Part shown: in pieces, positions 44,557-52,481 of the stretch
How positions within the stretch are numbered: the first letter of the stretch is position 1
How the letters are laid out: each line of letters starts with the position of its first letter
From: Candidatus Dormiibacterota bacterium
Lineage (GTDB): Bacteria; Chloroflexota; Dormibacteria; Aeolococcales; Aeolococcaceae
NCBI GenBank assembly: GCA_003153505.1
Contig: PLZA01000044.1
Span: forward strand, 215,189 to 279,188
Length of the DNA stretch: 64,000 bases
Reading direction: 5' to 3'
Program-made: the position numbers and the translations under genes
The notes under the pieces: generated by a model
The model's database searches: none
Told to the model about the DNA's origin: nothing
What the model saw: only the letters and a program-made list of their open reading frames with translations

Positions 44557-45229
44557 TCTCAACCGCCTTCACGATTTCATCGATTTCGATAAGCTCATCG
44601 AGCGCGGTGCCTGCGAAGACTTCGCGGAGGGTGACCGACAGTCGCTCAAGCCCGTCACGGAACGCCACCTCGTCGGTATCCCCTTGATCGTGCGCCACAT
44701 CGATGAAGTACCTACGCATCTTGAGGAGCTCCCGGATCCCGATCTCATAGGCGCTCTTATCCGCCTTGATAGGGCTGGGGTCGAATCCGGGCGCGGCGTT
44801 GATAAGGAGCTCCGACGGGACCGGCAGCTGCCTGGCATCCGCGATGATCCGATGAACCCTTGCCAACACAGCTTTTACCCTGGCCTTGCTACACGCCACA
44901 TCCCAATCGACGGAGGCTTTCCAAACCTTGACGTTCCAGTCTTTGACGTCCCAGGCTTTCTCCCACGGTTTGGCCAGCTCGCGCACCGACTCCGAAATCT
45001 GGCCATGGCCCCGCGAGTCCTGAGTAACTGCCGAGACAGTCGACACTTCGTGCAGGCGTGATATCAGCTCACGCAACTCATGAGCAGCCATTGAAAATCT
45101 GCGCGGAATATCAGCATCCCCCGCGATGGCGATCGCGGAGTAGTACTGGCGTGAGTACGACGCTCCGCAGCGATCGTGCAATAGCTTGTATGTGCTCTCG
45201 TACCTCGGATCAATCTGTCCTGCCATCAA
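44546..45229 (-). CDS. Helical hypothetical protein, first gene of the two-gene system
   Basis: The 227-residue protein is charged and helical, with PWEKAWDVKDWNVKVWKASV and ELLKMRRYFIDVAHDQGDTD. The second half suggests a bundle that could bind the large partner. No motif is recognised. Upstream of its start at 45229 there is no other gene, so the promoter should lie between 45230 and about 45300. Its TAG overlaps the ATG of the large gene. Confidence 0.6.
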   Translation of the reverse strand: MMAGQIDPRYESTYKLLHDRCGASYSRQYYSAIAIAGDADIPRRFSMAAHELRELISRLHEVSTVSAVTQDSRGHGQISESVRELAKPWEKAWDVKDWNVKVWKASVDWDVACSKARVKAVLARVHRIIADARQLPVPSELLINAAPGFDPSPIKADKSAYEIGIRELLKMRRYFIDVAHDQGDTDEVAFRDGLERLSVTLREVFAGTALDELIEIDEIVKAVENGE

Positions 45230-45739
45230 TGCGATTGTGATCGAGCACGAGGGCTCATAGAGACGGACTTAGAAGCTACCGCTCTAGCAGCGTCGGGTCG
45301 AACGCGCCGATCGCAGCAAGTTCGGGCCTCAACCGCTTCGCCCTCGGGCTATGCAACCGGCCGATCGACTGAGTCACGATCGCATCCTCGACCAGCTGCT
45401 AGCGACTCCGCCGCTGGTCTCCATGTGGGACGCGATCGACCGCACGTGATCCACCTCCCAGCATGCGGTGGCCATCGTTGAGCGGCCGCTGCTGGCCGCG
45501 TCGCCCGGATCAGTCGATGAACCAGAGCGGGGCCGTCAGGTCAGCGTACCCTCCGGAATTCAGCACTCCTGCCGCCCGGCCCTGGGGGTAGAGCGGCGAA
45601 CTCTGGCTCAGGCAGTCATCGAGCTCGGACCTCGGTTCGAGCCAACCCGAACTCCTACTAGGTAAATCGGGAGCGGCCTGCTGAGAAGATCCCGTCGACC
45701 CTTCAACCGGACGGCGCTACCGCACGCTTCAACAAAGCA
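45230..45739. other. No gene recognised
   Basis: No supported gene. This stretch separates the two-gene system from the tRNA-Ser half. Confidence 0.4.
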
Positions 45740-45741
45740 GT

Positions 45742-45799
45742 CTTGAAAACCGCAGGGGCCGCCAAGCCCCCGGGGGTTCGAATCCCTCTCCCTCCGCCA
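45742..45799 (+). other. 3' half of tRNA-Ser(TGA), probable attachment site
   Basis: The sequence starts in the anticodon loop (CTTGAAA, anticodon TGA). It continues with the stem ACCGC, a long class-II variable arm (AGGGGCCGCCAAGCCCCC), T-arm (GGGGG-TTCGAAT-CCCTC), acceptor TCCCTCC, discriminator G and CCA. The bases before the loop (GCAGT) nearly match the expected 5' stem, but no D-arm or acceptor follows upstream. It marks the edge before the ubiquitin-like island. Confidence 0.8.
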
Positions 45800-46132
45800 G
45801 CGAAAGCCCTTGATCTACAAGGGGTATTCGTTGGTTGCTGGCGCGGGTGCGACGTGCGTCTCGAATGGAGCATAGACTGGCTAACAGCAGTTTCTCACAG
45901 CAGTTCGCGCGGTCAGTCGCGAATGGAAGGCGATGAAAAGGGGTTCGTTCATGGATTCGGCGGCGGTCCTCTTTGGCAGCGCTGATGTGCCTAGTGATGA
46001 GAGCGGACAGGGGATTGCTTTGGTTCGGCTGGGGGCAACGCCTGAAGGTCGAAGCACAGACTGGTCTCGGGCGCGGTGCGCCTCCACCGATCACGGTCCT
46101 GACGAGCATCAGGCTACTGTCACACGCTCCCG
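45800..46132. other. No gene recognised
   Basis: The stretch from the tRNA-Ser half to the sigma-factor gene shows no supported coding frame. It probably carries the promoter of the operon, but no clear consensus is recognised. Confidence 0.4.
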
Positions 46133-46738
46133 ATGTATCAGTCAGTGACACCCACGCACGAACCGGTGGACCGTGACGCCGAGTTGCACGCGGCGATCAT
46201 CGCCGACAAGGAGGACGCCTTGGCTGAATTCGAACAACGCTACCGCCTCCCCTTTATTGCCCGAGGGGTCGCCAAGGGGATGTCGGTCGAGGATGCCGAG
46301 GACGCCTTTCAAGACGTATTTCTGTCGACCGCTCAAAGGGCCTCCACGTTGGAAGGGCCACTGGGCCTGAGCCTCAGGAGGTACGCCAACGGTTCTATGG
46401 GCTTCCGGATCGCTGAGTACCTCGATAACCGTACCCGCAGACCCAAGGTAATGAGCATTGACACCGTCGGAGACGACAATGCCCAGCTGGCTGCGCCCGA
46501 ACCTGCGTCGGTGGAGCCCCAGTCTGACGAGCACATCCGAGCCGCAGTGCGGCGATGCCTCGAGGGGCTCTCCGAGGGCGGCCGAGCGATTCTGGAGGTG
46601 ATCTATTTCGGGCAGCTCTCCCCCGAGTTGGCAGCCGAGAGCCTGGGTGTAGCCCGCAACACGGTCTACAAGGCAAAGACTCGAGCGCTGGACAAGATCC
46701 GACCCTGCTTGGAAGAGGCTCTCCACGTCAATGACTGA
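46133..46738 (+). CDS. ECF-type RNA polymerase sigma factor, head of the ubiquitin-like operon
   Basis: The 201-residue protein has sigma region 2 (EDALAEFEQRYRLPFIARGV and EDAEDAFQDVFLSTAQRA) and region 4 (LEGLSEGGRAILEVIYFGQL, LAAESLGVARNTVYKAKTRA), an extra-cytoplasmic-function layout without regions 1 and 3. It would direct polymerase to specific promoters, most simply those of this island. The start ATG 46133 has no strong ribosome site; an in-frame GTG at 46145 is an alternative. The stop lies 8 bases into the next gene. Confidence 0.8.
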   Translation: MYQSVTPTHEPVDRDAELHAAIIADKEDALAEFEQRYRLPFIARGVAKGMSVEDAEDAFQDVFLSTAQRASTLEGPLGLSLRRYANGSMGFRIAEYLDNRTRRPKVMSIDTVGDDNAQLAAPEPASVEPQSDEHIRAAVRRCLEGLSEGGRAILEVIYFGQLSPELAAESLGVARNTVYKAKTRALDKIRPCLEEALHVND

Positions 46739-47342
46739 GAACCCTCTCGATCGTGTTCGCGCAGACCTCCAGGACCTCGACGATGCAGACGTGGCGAAGG
46801 ATGACGCGGGCGATGCGCTATTGCATCGTGCTCTACGACATCTCCAAAGCGACGATCTCCTCTCTCTCAGCGTGGACCTAATGAACGCCGTACTGGGCAC
46901 GGTCCAGCTGCCCCCTGGGGAAGAAGAGCGGGCTCGTGAGCGTGTCCGTCGCGCAGCCGCTCTGATACGTGAGCAGTCCGCTGACGCCGCAACGTTGTTG
47001 TGGGAAGGCCGCGAGGCAGCCGGAGTTTCCGAACAGGAAGCGTGCGAGGCCTTGACCCTGAGCCGCACGGCACTCAAGCGCGTGGAAGGGGGTGGTGGTG
47101 TCGGCGTCCTGATTACCAAGAATCCGCACCAGGTCGGCGCCTACATTCGGCGACTGGGCATCGACCCACGTCTCTTCCTGGCCGCACTGTTCGCATCGGC
47201 TCGCCCAACTCTCATTCACAATGACCTGCAGCGAACCAACTACCCAATCAGCCCTCGTCTTGCAGCTGCATATCCGAGCACAAAGGACTCCGACAGCACA
47301 TGGGCGCTCAACTTCCTTCAGAGCGCCGAGACCCATCGCTGA
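46731..47342 (+). CDS. Regulator with XRE-like helix-turn-helix, coupled to the sigma factor
   Basis: The 203-residue protein starts at ATG 46731, overlapping the sigma gene by 8 bases. An acidic N-terminus (DRVRADLQDLDDADVAKDDA) is followed by an HTH-like segment (LLWEGREAAGVSEQEACEAL, TLSRTALKRVEGGGG). The C-terminus (VGAYIRRLGIDPRLFLAALF) is helical. It may act as an anti-sigma or co-regulator. No zinc anti-sigma motif or membrane helix is present. It precedes the ubiquitin-like gene by 280 bases. Confidence 0.6.
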   Translation: MTENPLDRVRADLQDLDDADVAKDDAGDALLHRALRHLQSDDLLSLSVDLMNAVLGTVQLPPGEEERARERVRRAAALIREQSADAATLLWEGREAAGVSEQEACEALTLSRTALKRVEGGGGVGVLITKNPHQVGAYIRRLGIDPRLFLAALFASARPTLIHNDLQRTNYPISPRLAAAYPSTKDSDSTWALNFLQSAETHR

Positions 47343-47621
47343 TGTCCAAGTCTCCATCTGATTGACTGATTTCGTTCGTGGTCGCTATCCAACCCACCGC
47401 GGCGATGTCGCGTGCGACGCGTGTCCGCCACATCGCAGCAAAGGCGGTGGTCGGCGATTGCTTGGCGCCCGTGCCTTCGGTGCGACGGACCCGGACGACG
47501 CCCGGAGGCCCTGCTCGCCCCCGATGTCCCCGGGCCCCGGAACAAGACGGTTGCCTGTGTCACACCACACGGATGTACCCAGTGAAGGGCCTGATCGAGG
47601 TCCACTTTCATGGAGGACATC

Positions 47622-47903
47622 GTGGTCACCGACACCGACACCGACGCGCAGACTGACAGCGACCATCATCCCGAGCGCCATCACTTCAAGGTCAACGAGA
47701 CAGAGCTCCGGACTACCGCCGATCGTTTGACCGGGCTGGAGATGAAGGCGCTGGCCATCGCCGAACATGTTCCCGGTGTGGAGCTCACGGATCTTCTCGA
47801 GCTCCGCAAGGACGGAATGAAGATCGCGATCGGGGACAACGAGCCAGTGGTCATCGAGGATGGGCTGCGCTTCCGGACGTATCCCGGCGGGAAGGACAGC
47901 TGA
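47622..47903 (+). CDS. Ubiquitin-like (multiubiquitin-type beta-grasp) protein
   Basis: GTG 47622 is chosen because the GGAGG at 47612-47616 lies 5 bases upstream, whereas ATG 47610 sits inside that site. The 93-residue product has an acidic, His-rich N-terminus, then HHFKVNETELRTTADRLTGL, EMKALAIAEHVPGVELTDLL and GLRFRTYPGGKDS. The pattern matches the prokaryotic multiubiquitin fold. The C-terminus is GG followed by KDS, so three residues would have to be trimmed before activation. It is the first gene of the E2-E1 set; the stop overlaps the next ATG (TGATG). Confidence 0.8.
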   Translation: MVTDTDTDAQTDSDHHPERHHFKVNETELRTTADRLTGLEMKALAIAEHVPGVELTDLLELRKDGMKIAIGDNEPVVIEDGLRFRTYPGGKDS

Positions 47904-48259
47904 TGACCCGGACGGATGCGATCGCTGAACTCAAGGAGGCGCTCGGCCCTGTTGCCGAGCGACCTCTTCTGGAGGAGCCTGGGATCACGCTCGTCATCAT
48001 CGAGACCAGGCAGCAGGTGCCCGGCAGCGAGCAGACCACCCAGGTGGCCTTTAAGCTCCCCGCCGACATCACCTCGCGGCCTCCCCACTTCGTTGAGCCC
48101 CACCTGGTCCTGCCCAACGGCGGCCAACCGAACAACGCGAGCAACCAGGAGCTCGCCGGCCGGGTCTGGAAGACCTGGTCGATGGCCACGCCCTGGGATC
48201 CACAGCGACACACCCTGAGCCAGCTCGTCGACACGGTGGTCAAGCAGTGGGACCGATAG
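47903..48259 (+). CDS. E2-like protein of prokaryotic family E type, without cysteine
   Basis: The 118-residue protein reads LLEEPGITLVIIETRQQVPG and FKLPADITSRPPHFVEPHLV, then LAGRVWKTWSMATPWDPQRH and LSQLVDTVVKQWDR. The strand pattern and P-P-H-F-x-x-P-x-L-x-L-P-N-G segment match the prokaryotic E2 superfamily seen next to multiubiquitin and ThiF. No cysteine occurs anywhere in the protein, so a thioester cannot form on it. It might act as a non-catalytic adaptor, or transfer by another residue. It overlaps the E1 gene by 13 bases. Confidence 0.65.
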   Translation: MTRTDAIAELKEALGPVAERPLLEEPGITLVIIETRQQVPGSEQTTQVAFKLPADITSRPPHFVEPHLVLPNGGQPNNASNQELAGRVWKTWSMATPWDPQRHTLSQLVDTVVKQWDR

Positions 48260-49560
48260 GAGCCGAGCTTCGTGGTGGGTTCGCCCTCGAGGACGCCCGC
48301 CACTTCCTTCTCGACTCCCCGCGCGAGGAGTTGGTCGCGCTCTTCGGGCGCGTGGCTCACACCGAAACCGGCCTGCTCTTCCTGGTGCAGGCGGCCGAGA
48401 CCGCGCCGGAGGACATGGTCTGGCGCGACGACGAGGGGCTGCATTGGATGCCGGAGCTGACACGAACCTGGACTCACCGGGCCGAGGACGCCGATCAAGG
48501 GGTCGTCGTTCTCCATGCACACCACCACGCTGGTCCCGTCGCGCTGTCCCCAACCGATAACGACACCTGCACCCGAATCCTCGGCCATCTCGGAGCGGTC
48601 ATCCCGAGCCAGGCACACGGATACGGCGTCGTCGGCGATACAGCCATCTCCGCGTGGTTCTCCTGGCGTGGCGAAACCCTCCCGTGGGTGCAGATGACGA
48701 CCGTCGCGTGCCCCATCCGGAAGTGGGCGGAGAACCCAGTTTCGGTCCCACCGCCTGCACCACCGATGTCACGACAGGTGGCTGCGATCACCGACGTTGG
48801 CCAAGCCCGCATGGCCGCCGCCACGGTCGCCTTGATCGGCGTCGGCGGTGCCGGCTCTACGGTTGCCGACCAGTTGGCGCACATGGGCGTGGGCACCATG
48901 GTGCTCTGCGAAGCGGACATCCTCAAGGATGTCAACCTCTCGCGTCAGACTGGGGCTGGTCCCAGCAATATCGGCGCCCTGAAGGCCGACGTTGCGGCCG
49001 CCGCCATCCGCCATGCCAATCCCGCGCTCGCCGTGGTCATCATCCCGGAGAGGTTTCCGGGCCCGCGGAGTCACCTGGCCTTGCGTACCGCCGACGTCAT
49101 CGTGTCGTGTGTCGACAGCGCCGCCGCTCGCCACGAGATCAACAAGTTCGGTCGTCGGTTTCTCATCCCAGTGATCGATGTGGGTGCCACTATCCGCCGC
49201 AGCGCCGCCGATGAACTGCAGATGATCGTGGGCCACACCGCCCGGATCCTCCCCGATGGCGCGTGTCTTGAATGTGAAGGGCTCACATCACCGGGGCTTC
49301 GCGAGGCTGAACTCGATGGCCACGGCGTGCCCTACTGGGAGCGCGAGGACAACATCGGCGTCCCCCAGATCATGTCGATCAACGGGCTCCTCGCCTCAGC
49401 GGCTGTGACCGAGGTCCTCCGCCTCATTGCCGGATTGAGCGAAGACCACCAGTCGCGGCACTGGCGCTACGAGGCGCTCGAGGGTGAGCTCTACGCCCGC
49501 GAACCGGTGTCAAGCAGATGCGCAGTGTGTGGGCTGCTCGGTCGCGGCGACGAGTACTGA
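48247..49560 (+). CDS. JAB peptidase-E1 (ThiF) fusion protein
   Basis: GTG 48247 gives 437 residues. The N-terminal 150 residues contain HAHHHAGPVALSPTD with H90, H92, S101 and D104, the metal site of JAB/JAMM peptidases, in a slightly altered spacing. The C-terminal half is a ThiF-type E1: GVGGAGS (198-204), D224, NLSRQ (R233), K246 and SCVDSAAARHEINK. Two CxxC pairs (C340/C343 and C425/C428) would bind zinc. It would adenylate the ubiquitin-like protein, and the JAB half would trim its C-terminal tail or remove the conjugate. The gene overlaps the E2-like gene by 13 bases. Confidence 0.85.
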   Translation: MGPIGAELRGGFALEDARHFLLDSPREELVALFGRVAHTETGLLFLVQAAETAPEDMVWRDDEGLHWMPELTRTWTHRAEDADQGVVVLHAHHHAGPVALSPTDNDTCTRILGHLGAVIPSQAHGYGVVGDTAISAWFSWRGETLPWVQMTTVACPIRKWAENPVSVPPPAPPMSRQVAAITDVGQARMAAATVALIGVGGAGSTVADQLAHMGVGTMVLCEADILKDVNLSRQTGAGPSNIGALKADVAAAAIRHANPALAVVIIPERFPGPRSHLALRTADVIVSCVDSAAARHEINKFGRRFLIPVIDVGATIRRSAADELQMIVGHTARILPDGACLECEGLTSPGLREAELDGHGVPYWEREDNIGVPQIMSINGLLASAAVTEVLRLIAGLSEDHQSRHWRYEALEGELYAREPVSSRCAVCGLLGRGDEY

Positions 49561-49561
49561 C

Positions 49562-49762
49562 GTGCAGATCGACACTCCCACGACCTCACGCGGTGCGCAC
49601 TGGCCAGTCTGCTCCAGCCTTCCCTCGACGGGGCGTTTAATGGCTTCGGGTACGGCAACAACTGTGAACGTATCTCTCCCGGACCGACGAGCTTGTCAGT
49701 CGTGCTGGGGTCCGCAAGAAGGCAGTCTCGCGAGGAAGGAAGATGACGAACGGACAGACTGA
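49562..49762 (+). CDS. Possible small Cys protein between E1 and kinase
   Basis: GTG 49562 follows the E1 stop by one base and opens 66 codons (VQIDTPTTSRGAHWPVCSSL ... CQSCW). It ends at TGA 49760-49762, 20 bases into the kinase gene. Three Cys (one single, one CxxC pair) are present. No family is recognised, and the composition is only moderately protein-like. Confidence 0.35.
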   Translation: MQIDTPTTSRGAHWPVCSSLPSTGRLMASGTATTVNVSLPDRRACQSCWGPQEGSLARKEDDERTD

Positions 49763-50855
49763 GGTCGAAGGAACTCCAGAAGAGTCGATAACGGAGCGAC
49801 CTGCCGTCCACCTGGTTGGTCGCACGCTGGAGGGTGGCTGGCGCGTGACGCGGCGCTACGATCCCCCGCCCGGCAGTACAGGCGGCGCGTTCTCGGTGGG
49901 ATACCTTGCCGAGCGCGACAACCTCAACCTCGAGTCCGGCATCGAGCTCGCGTTTGTGAAGGCGCTCGACTACTACAGGTGGAGAGAGATCGACGCGAGC
50001 CAGGTTGTGGCGCTCAACATCATGACCGAGGCGTTCCTCTTCGAGCGCAACGTCGTGGCCGAGTGCGCCGGACGCCGCATGACCAATGTTGTGCGAGGCA
50101 AGGGCCACGGCTCCGAGACAATGGGCGGCGGGGGCGGTCTTGATCAGGTCGACTATCTGATCCTTGAGCTAGCCGATGGCGACGTGCGGAGTCGTCTTGA
50201 TGCAAGTGCGCACCTCGATGCCGCCTGGGCACTGCGAGTCCTTCACAATGTTGCCAACGGTCTCAGACAGCTGCACAGCGCCGGTATCTCGCATCAAGAT
50301 CTCAAGCCGTCGAACGTTCTGATGTTTCCCGAGGTCACTAAGGTTGGTGATCTCGGACGCTCGCACTGGCAGGATCGTGAGTCTCCGCACGATGGGCTGG
50401 CTACTCCAGGCGATCCTTCGTACTCGCCTCCCGAATGCCAGTATGGCTACGACGATCCAAACCAAGTTATGCGGGCGCGTGCTGCGGACGCGTACCACCT
50501 CGGCAGCATGATCGTGTTCATGTTTACCAAGGTCAGCATGACCTCCTCATGGATCGTGAACCTGGATGTAAATCTCAGACCGTCAGCATGGGGCGGCTCA
50601 TTTGTCGATGTCTTGCCCCACGTCCGAGAGGCATTCAACGACGCACTTGATGATTTCGCTGTTGCGCTTCCTGAGGAATGCCGGGAGGATCTGTTGTTGC
50701 TCGTTCGCGAGCTGTGCGATCCGGACCCGAGTATCCGGGGCAATCCTCGTGCGGGGCAGCGAACTGGGAATCGGTACTCGATGGAGACCTATGTGTCGAG
50801 GCTTGATCTTCTTGCCTCGCGCGCGAATCTGCGGCTGAAACGTAGCCTGCAATGA
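49743..50855 (+). CDS. Serine/threonine protein kinase-like protein
   Basis: ATG 49743 follows a purine-rich GAGGAAGGAAG site. The 370-residue protein has a kinase fold: K73 in FVKAL, catalytic loop HQDLKPSN (H184, D186, K188, N191), metal-binding VGDLG (D203, DLG in place of DFG) and an activation segment ending in PSYSPPE. The Gly-rich loop is weak (GSTGGAFSVGYL). There are no membrane segments or sensor domains. It is followed by a TPR protein with ATGA coupling (50852-50855). Its place right after the conjugation genes suggests it regulates or is regulated by that system. Confidence 0.8.
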   Translation: MTNGQTEVEGTPEESITERPAVHLVGRTLEGGWRVTRRYDPPPGSTGGAFSVGYLAERDNLNLESGIELAFVKALDYYRWREIDASQVVALNIMTEAFLFERNVVAECAGRRMTNVVRGKGHGSETMGGGGGLDQVDYLILELADGDVRSRLDASAHLDAAWALRVLHNVANGLRQLHSAGISHQDLKPSNVLMFPEVTKVGDLGRSHWQDRESPHDGLATPGDPSYSPPECQYGYDDPNQVMRARAADAYHLGSMIVFMFTKVSMTSSWIVNLDVNLRPSAWGGSFVDVLPHVREAFNDALDDFAVALPEECREDLLLLVRELCDPDPSIRGNPRAGQRTGNRYSMETYVSRLDLLASRANLRLKRSLQ

Positions 50856-52366
50856 GTGCCACGTATGGTGTCGACAAGCGGGATGTCGTGCCGCGCTGGC
50901 GGGACGTGAGGCGGACATTGCTGGCCGGCGAGCTACCGGTGCACCCACCCACACCAGCGAGTCAAGGGCAGCTGGAATTTCTCGAACTGCGCGAGGACGA
51001 GTGGCACGAGCATCCCACGGAGACGCGGGCACTGGAGTTTGTCAGCACTGCACTGATACTCGGACAGTTGGATCGAGCCGCTGATGCTCTCGCGTTCCTG
51101 TCAACGGATTCGCCTTCACGCTGGGTCTCTCAAGTTCGAGCCAGTGAGTGGCCAGAAGCTCAAGGGGCTCCACTCGATCCGGCTCAACCTGACTCGGTAG
51201 CAAGTGTTGGTGGCCAAAGAGCCCGCATTGGTCGCCTCCGTCGCCGCGTACGGCGGGATCCGCGACAAGCATTGGCGTGGTCTGAACTTGCTCGATGCTA
51301 CACGTCACTTGGATTACTTCCCCAAGCGCAGAAGGCGCTCTTCGTGGCGTTGAGGCTCGCCCCCAGTAGTCGCTATGTTCTCCGTAACGCCGCTTCGTTC
51401 TATATTCACACAGGCGATCCCGAACGAGCCCACTCGGTCCTAACCCGAGCCGACGCTACTCCCGGTGACCCATGGCTCGTTGCCGCCGAAGTTGCCACCG
51501 CGCATGTTGCAGGGCGTCCTTCAACGTTGGCGAAGCGCGGCCGTCGCATGGTCGAGGGTGGCGATTTCTCCGCCTTCGATCTAACTGAGCTCGCCAGCGA
51601 GCTTGCAACGCTCGAACTCGCAGCCGGTAAGCGGCAGGCTCGGCGCCTCTTTGAAAAGGCATTGCTTGACCCGAACGACAACAGTCTAGCCCAAGCTGAG
51701 TGGGCCTCTCAGCACGCGAGCGGTATCAATGTATCGCCGGAGCAGCGGAGCGAGCAGACGGCGGCTGAGGCGCGGGCCTTACACGCGTTTCATGAAGGAC
51801 TCTGGGAGGAGGCATTTATCAACGCGATCGTCTGGCAGAAGGATCAGTTCTTTTCGTTGAGCGCAGCGATGGCCGCTTCATTTGCGGGCTCCGTCGGCCT
51901 GATGCGCTGGGGAGAAAGCTTTGCATCAGCTGACATTGGGCTGCGCGTTCATCCGAACAACGCCGGTTTGCTCAACAACGCTGCGTACGCACTCGTGGAG
52001 ATTGATGACTACGTAGGGGCACGTCAGTACCTTGATCGGATTCCAGACCAAGAGACAATCGACGAGTCGTGGATTACATCTGTGGCGACCCGAGGGCTGC
52101 TGGCATTCCGCACCGGAGAAATCGAGGCTGGGCGAAGACTGTATTCGCGAGCGATCCGACTCGCGCACCGGCTGGCCCCCGGTTCGGCAATTGAAGCAAT
52201 GGCCAATGTCATGCTCGCGCGAGAGGAGGTGCGTATCGGCTCCGATCAGTGGGCGGCGCCGCTCAGTGTAGCCATCCAACTCAACCGATCCGTTGCTAGC
52301 CCTGGGACGGAGGCTTGGATCGCGAGAGTTGAAGCAACTCTTGAGAGTCTCATCCGTGCCCCGTAA
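50852..52366 (+). CDS. TPR-repeat protein coupled to the kinase
   Basis: The 504-residue protein has an N-terminal globular part (RWRDVRRTLLAGELPVHPPT) and a run of TPR-like helical pairs, such as QALAWSELARCYTSLGLLPQ, RYVLRNAASFYIHTGDPERA, NAGLLNNAAYALVEIDDYVG and GLLAFRTGEIEAGRRLYSRA. TPR scaffolds often bind partners of STK signalling. The start overlaps the kinase stop (ATGA). It is the last gene of the plus-strand operon that starts at 46133. Confidence 0.75.
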   Translation: MSATYGVDKRDVVPRWRDVRRTLLAGELPVHPPTPASQGQLEFLELREDEWHEHPTETRALEFVSTALILGQLDRAADALAFLSTDSPSRWVSQVRASEWPEAQGAPLDPAQPDSVASVGGQRARIGRLRRRVRRDPRQALAWSELARCYTSLGLLPQAQKALFVALRLAPSSRYVLRNAASFYIHTGDPERAHSVLTRADATPGDPWLVAAEVATAHVAGRPSTLAKRGRRMVEGGDFSAFDLTELASELATLELAAGKRQARRLFEKALLDPNDNSLAQAEWASQHASGINVSPEQRSEQTAAEARALHAFHEGLWEEAFINAIVWQKDQFFSLSAAMAASFAGSVGLMRWGESFASADIGLRVHPNNAGLLNNAAYALVEIDDYVGARQYLDRIPDQETIDESWITSVATRGLLAFRTGEIEAGRRLYSRAIRLAHRLAPGSAIEAMANVMLAREEVRIGSDQWAAPLSVAIQLNRSVASPGTEAWIARVEATLESLIRAP

Positions 52367-52481
52367 GCTGTGTCGAAACGCAGGCTTTACAGCCCTTCAA
52401 CACCATCATCCTTCACGGTCCAAAGCGGTCCATCGGGGACTGAATGAGGTCCAAGTGACCGATCAAGGTCGGCTCCAGATC

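Noticed and set aside
47681..48618. Long minus-strand frames across the ubiquitin-like genes
   Set aside because: Antisense to Ubl, E2-like and E1 genes, which have motifs and overlapping starts and stops.
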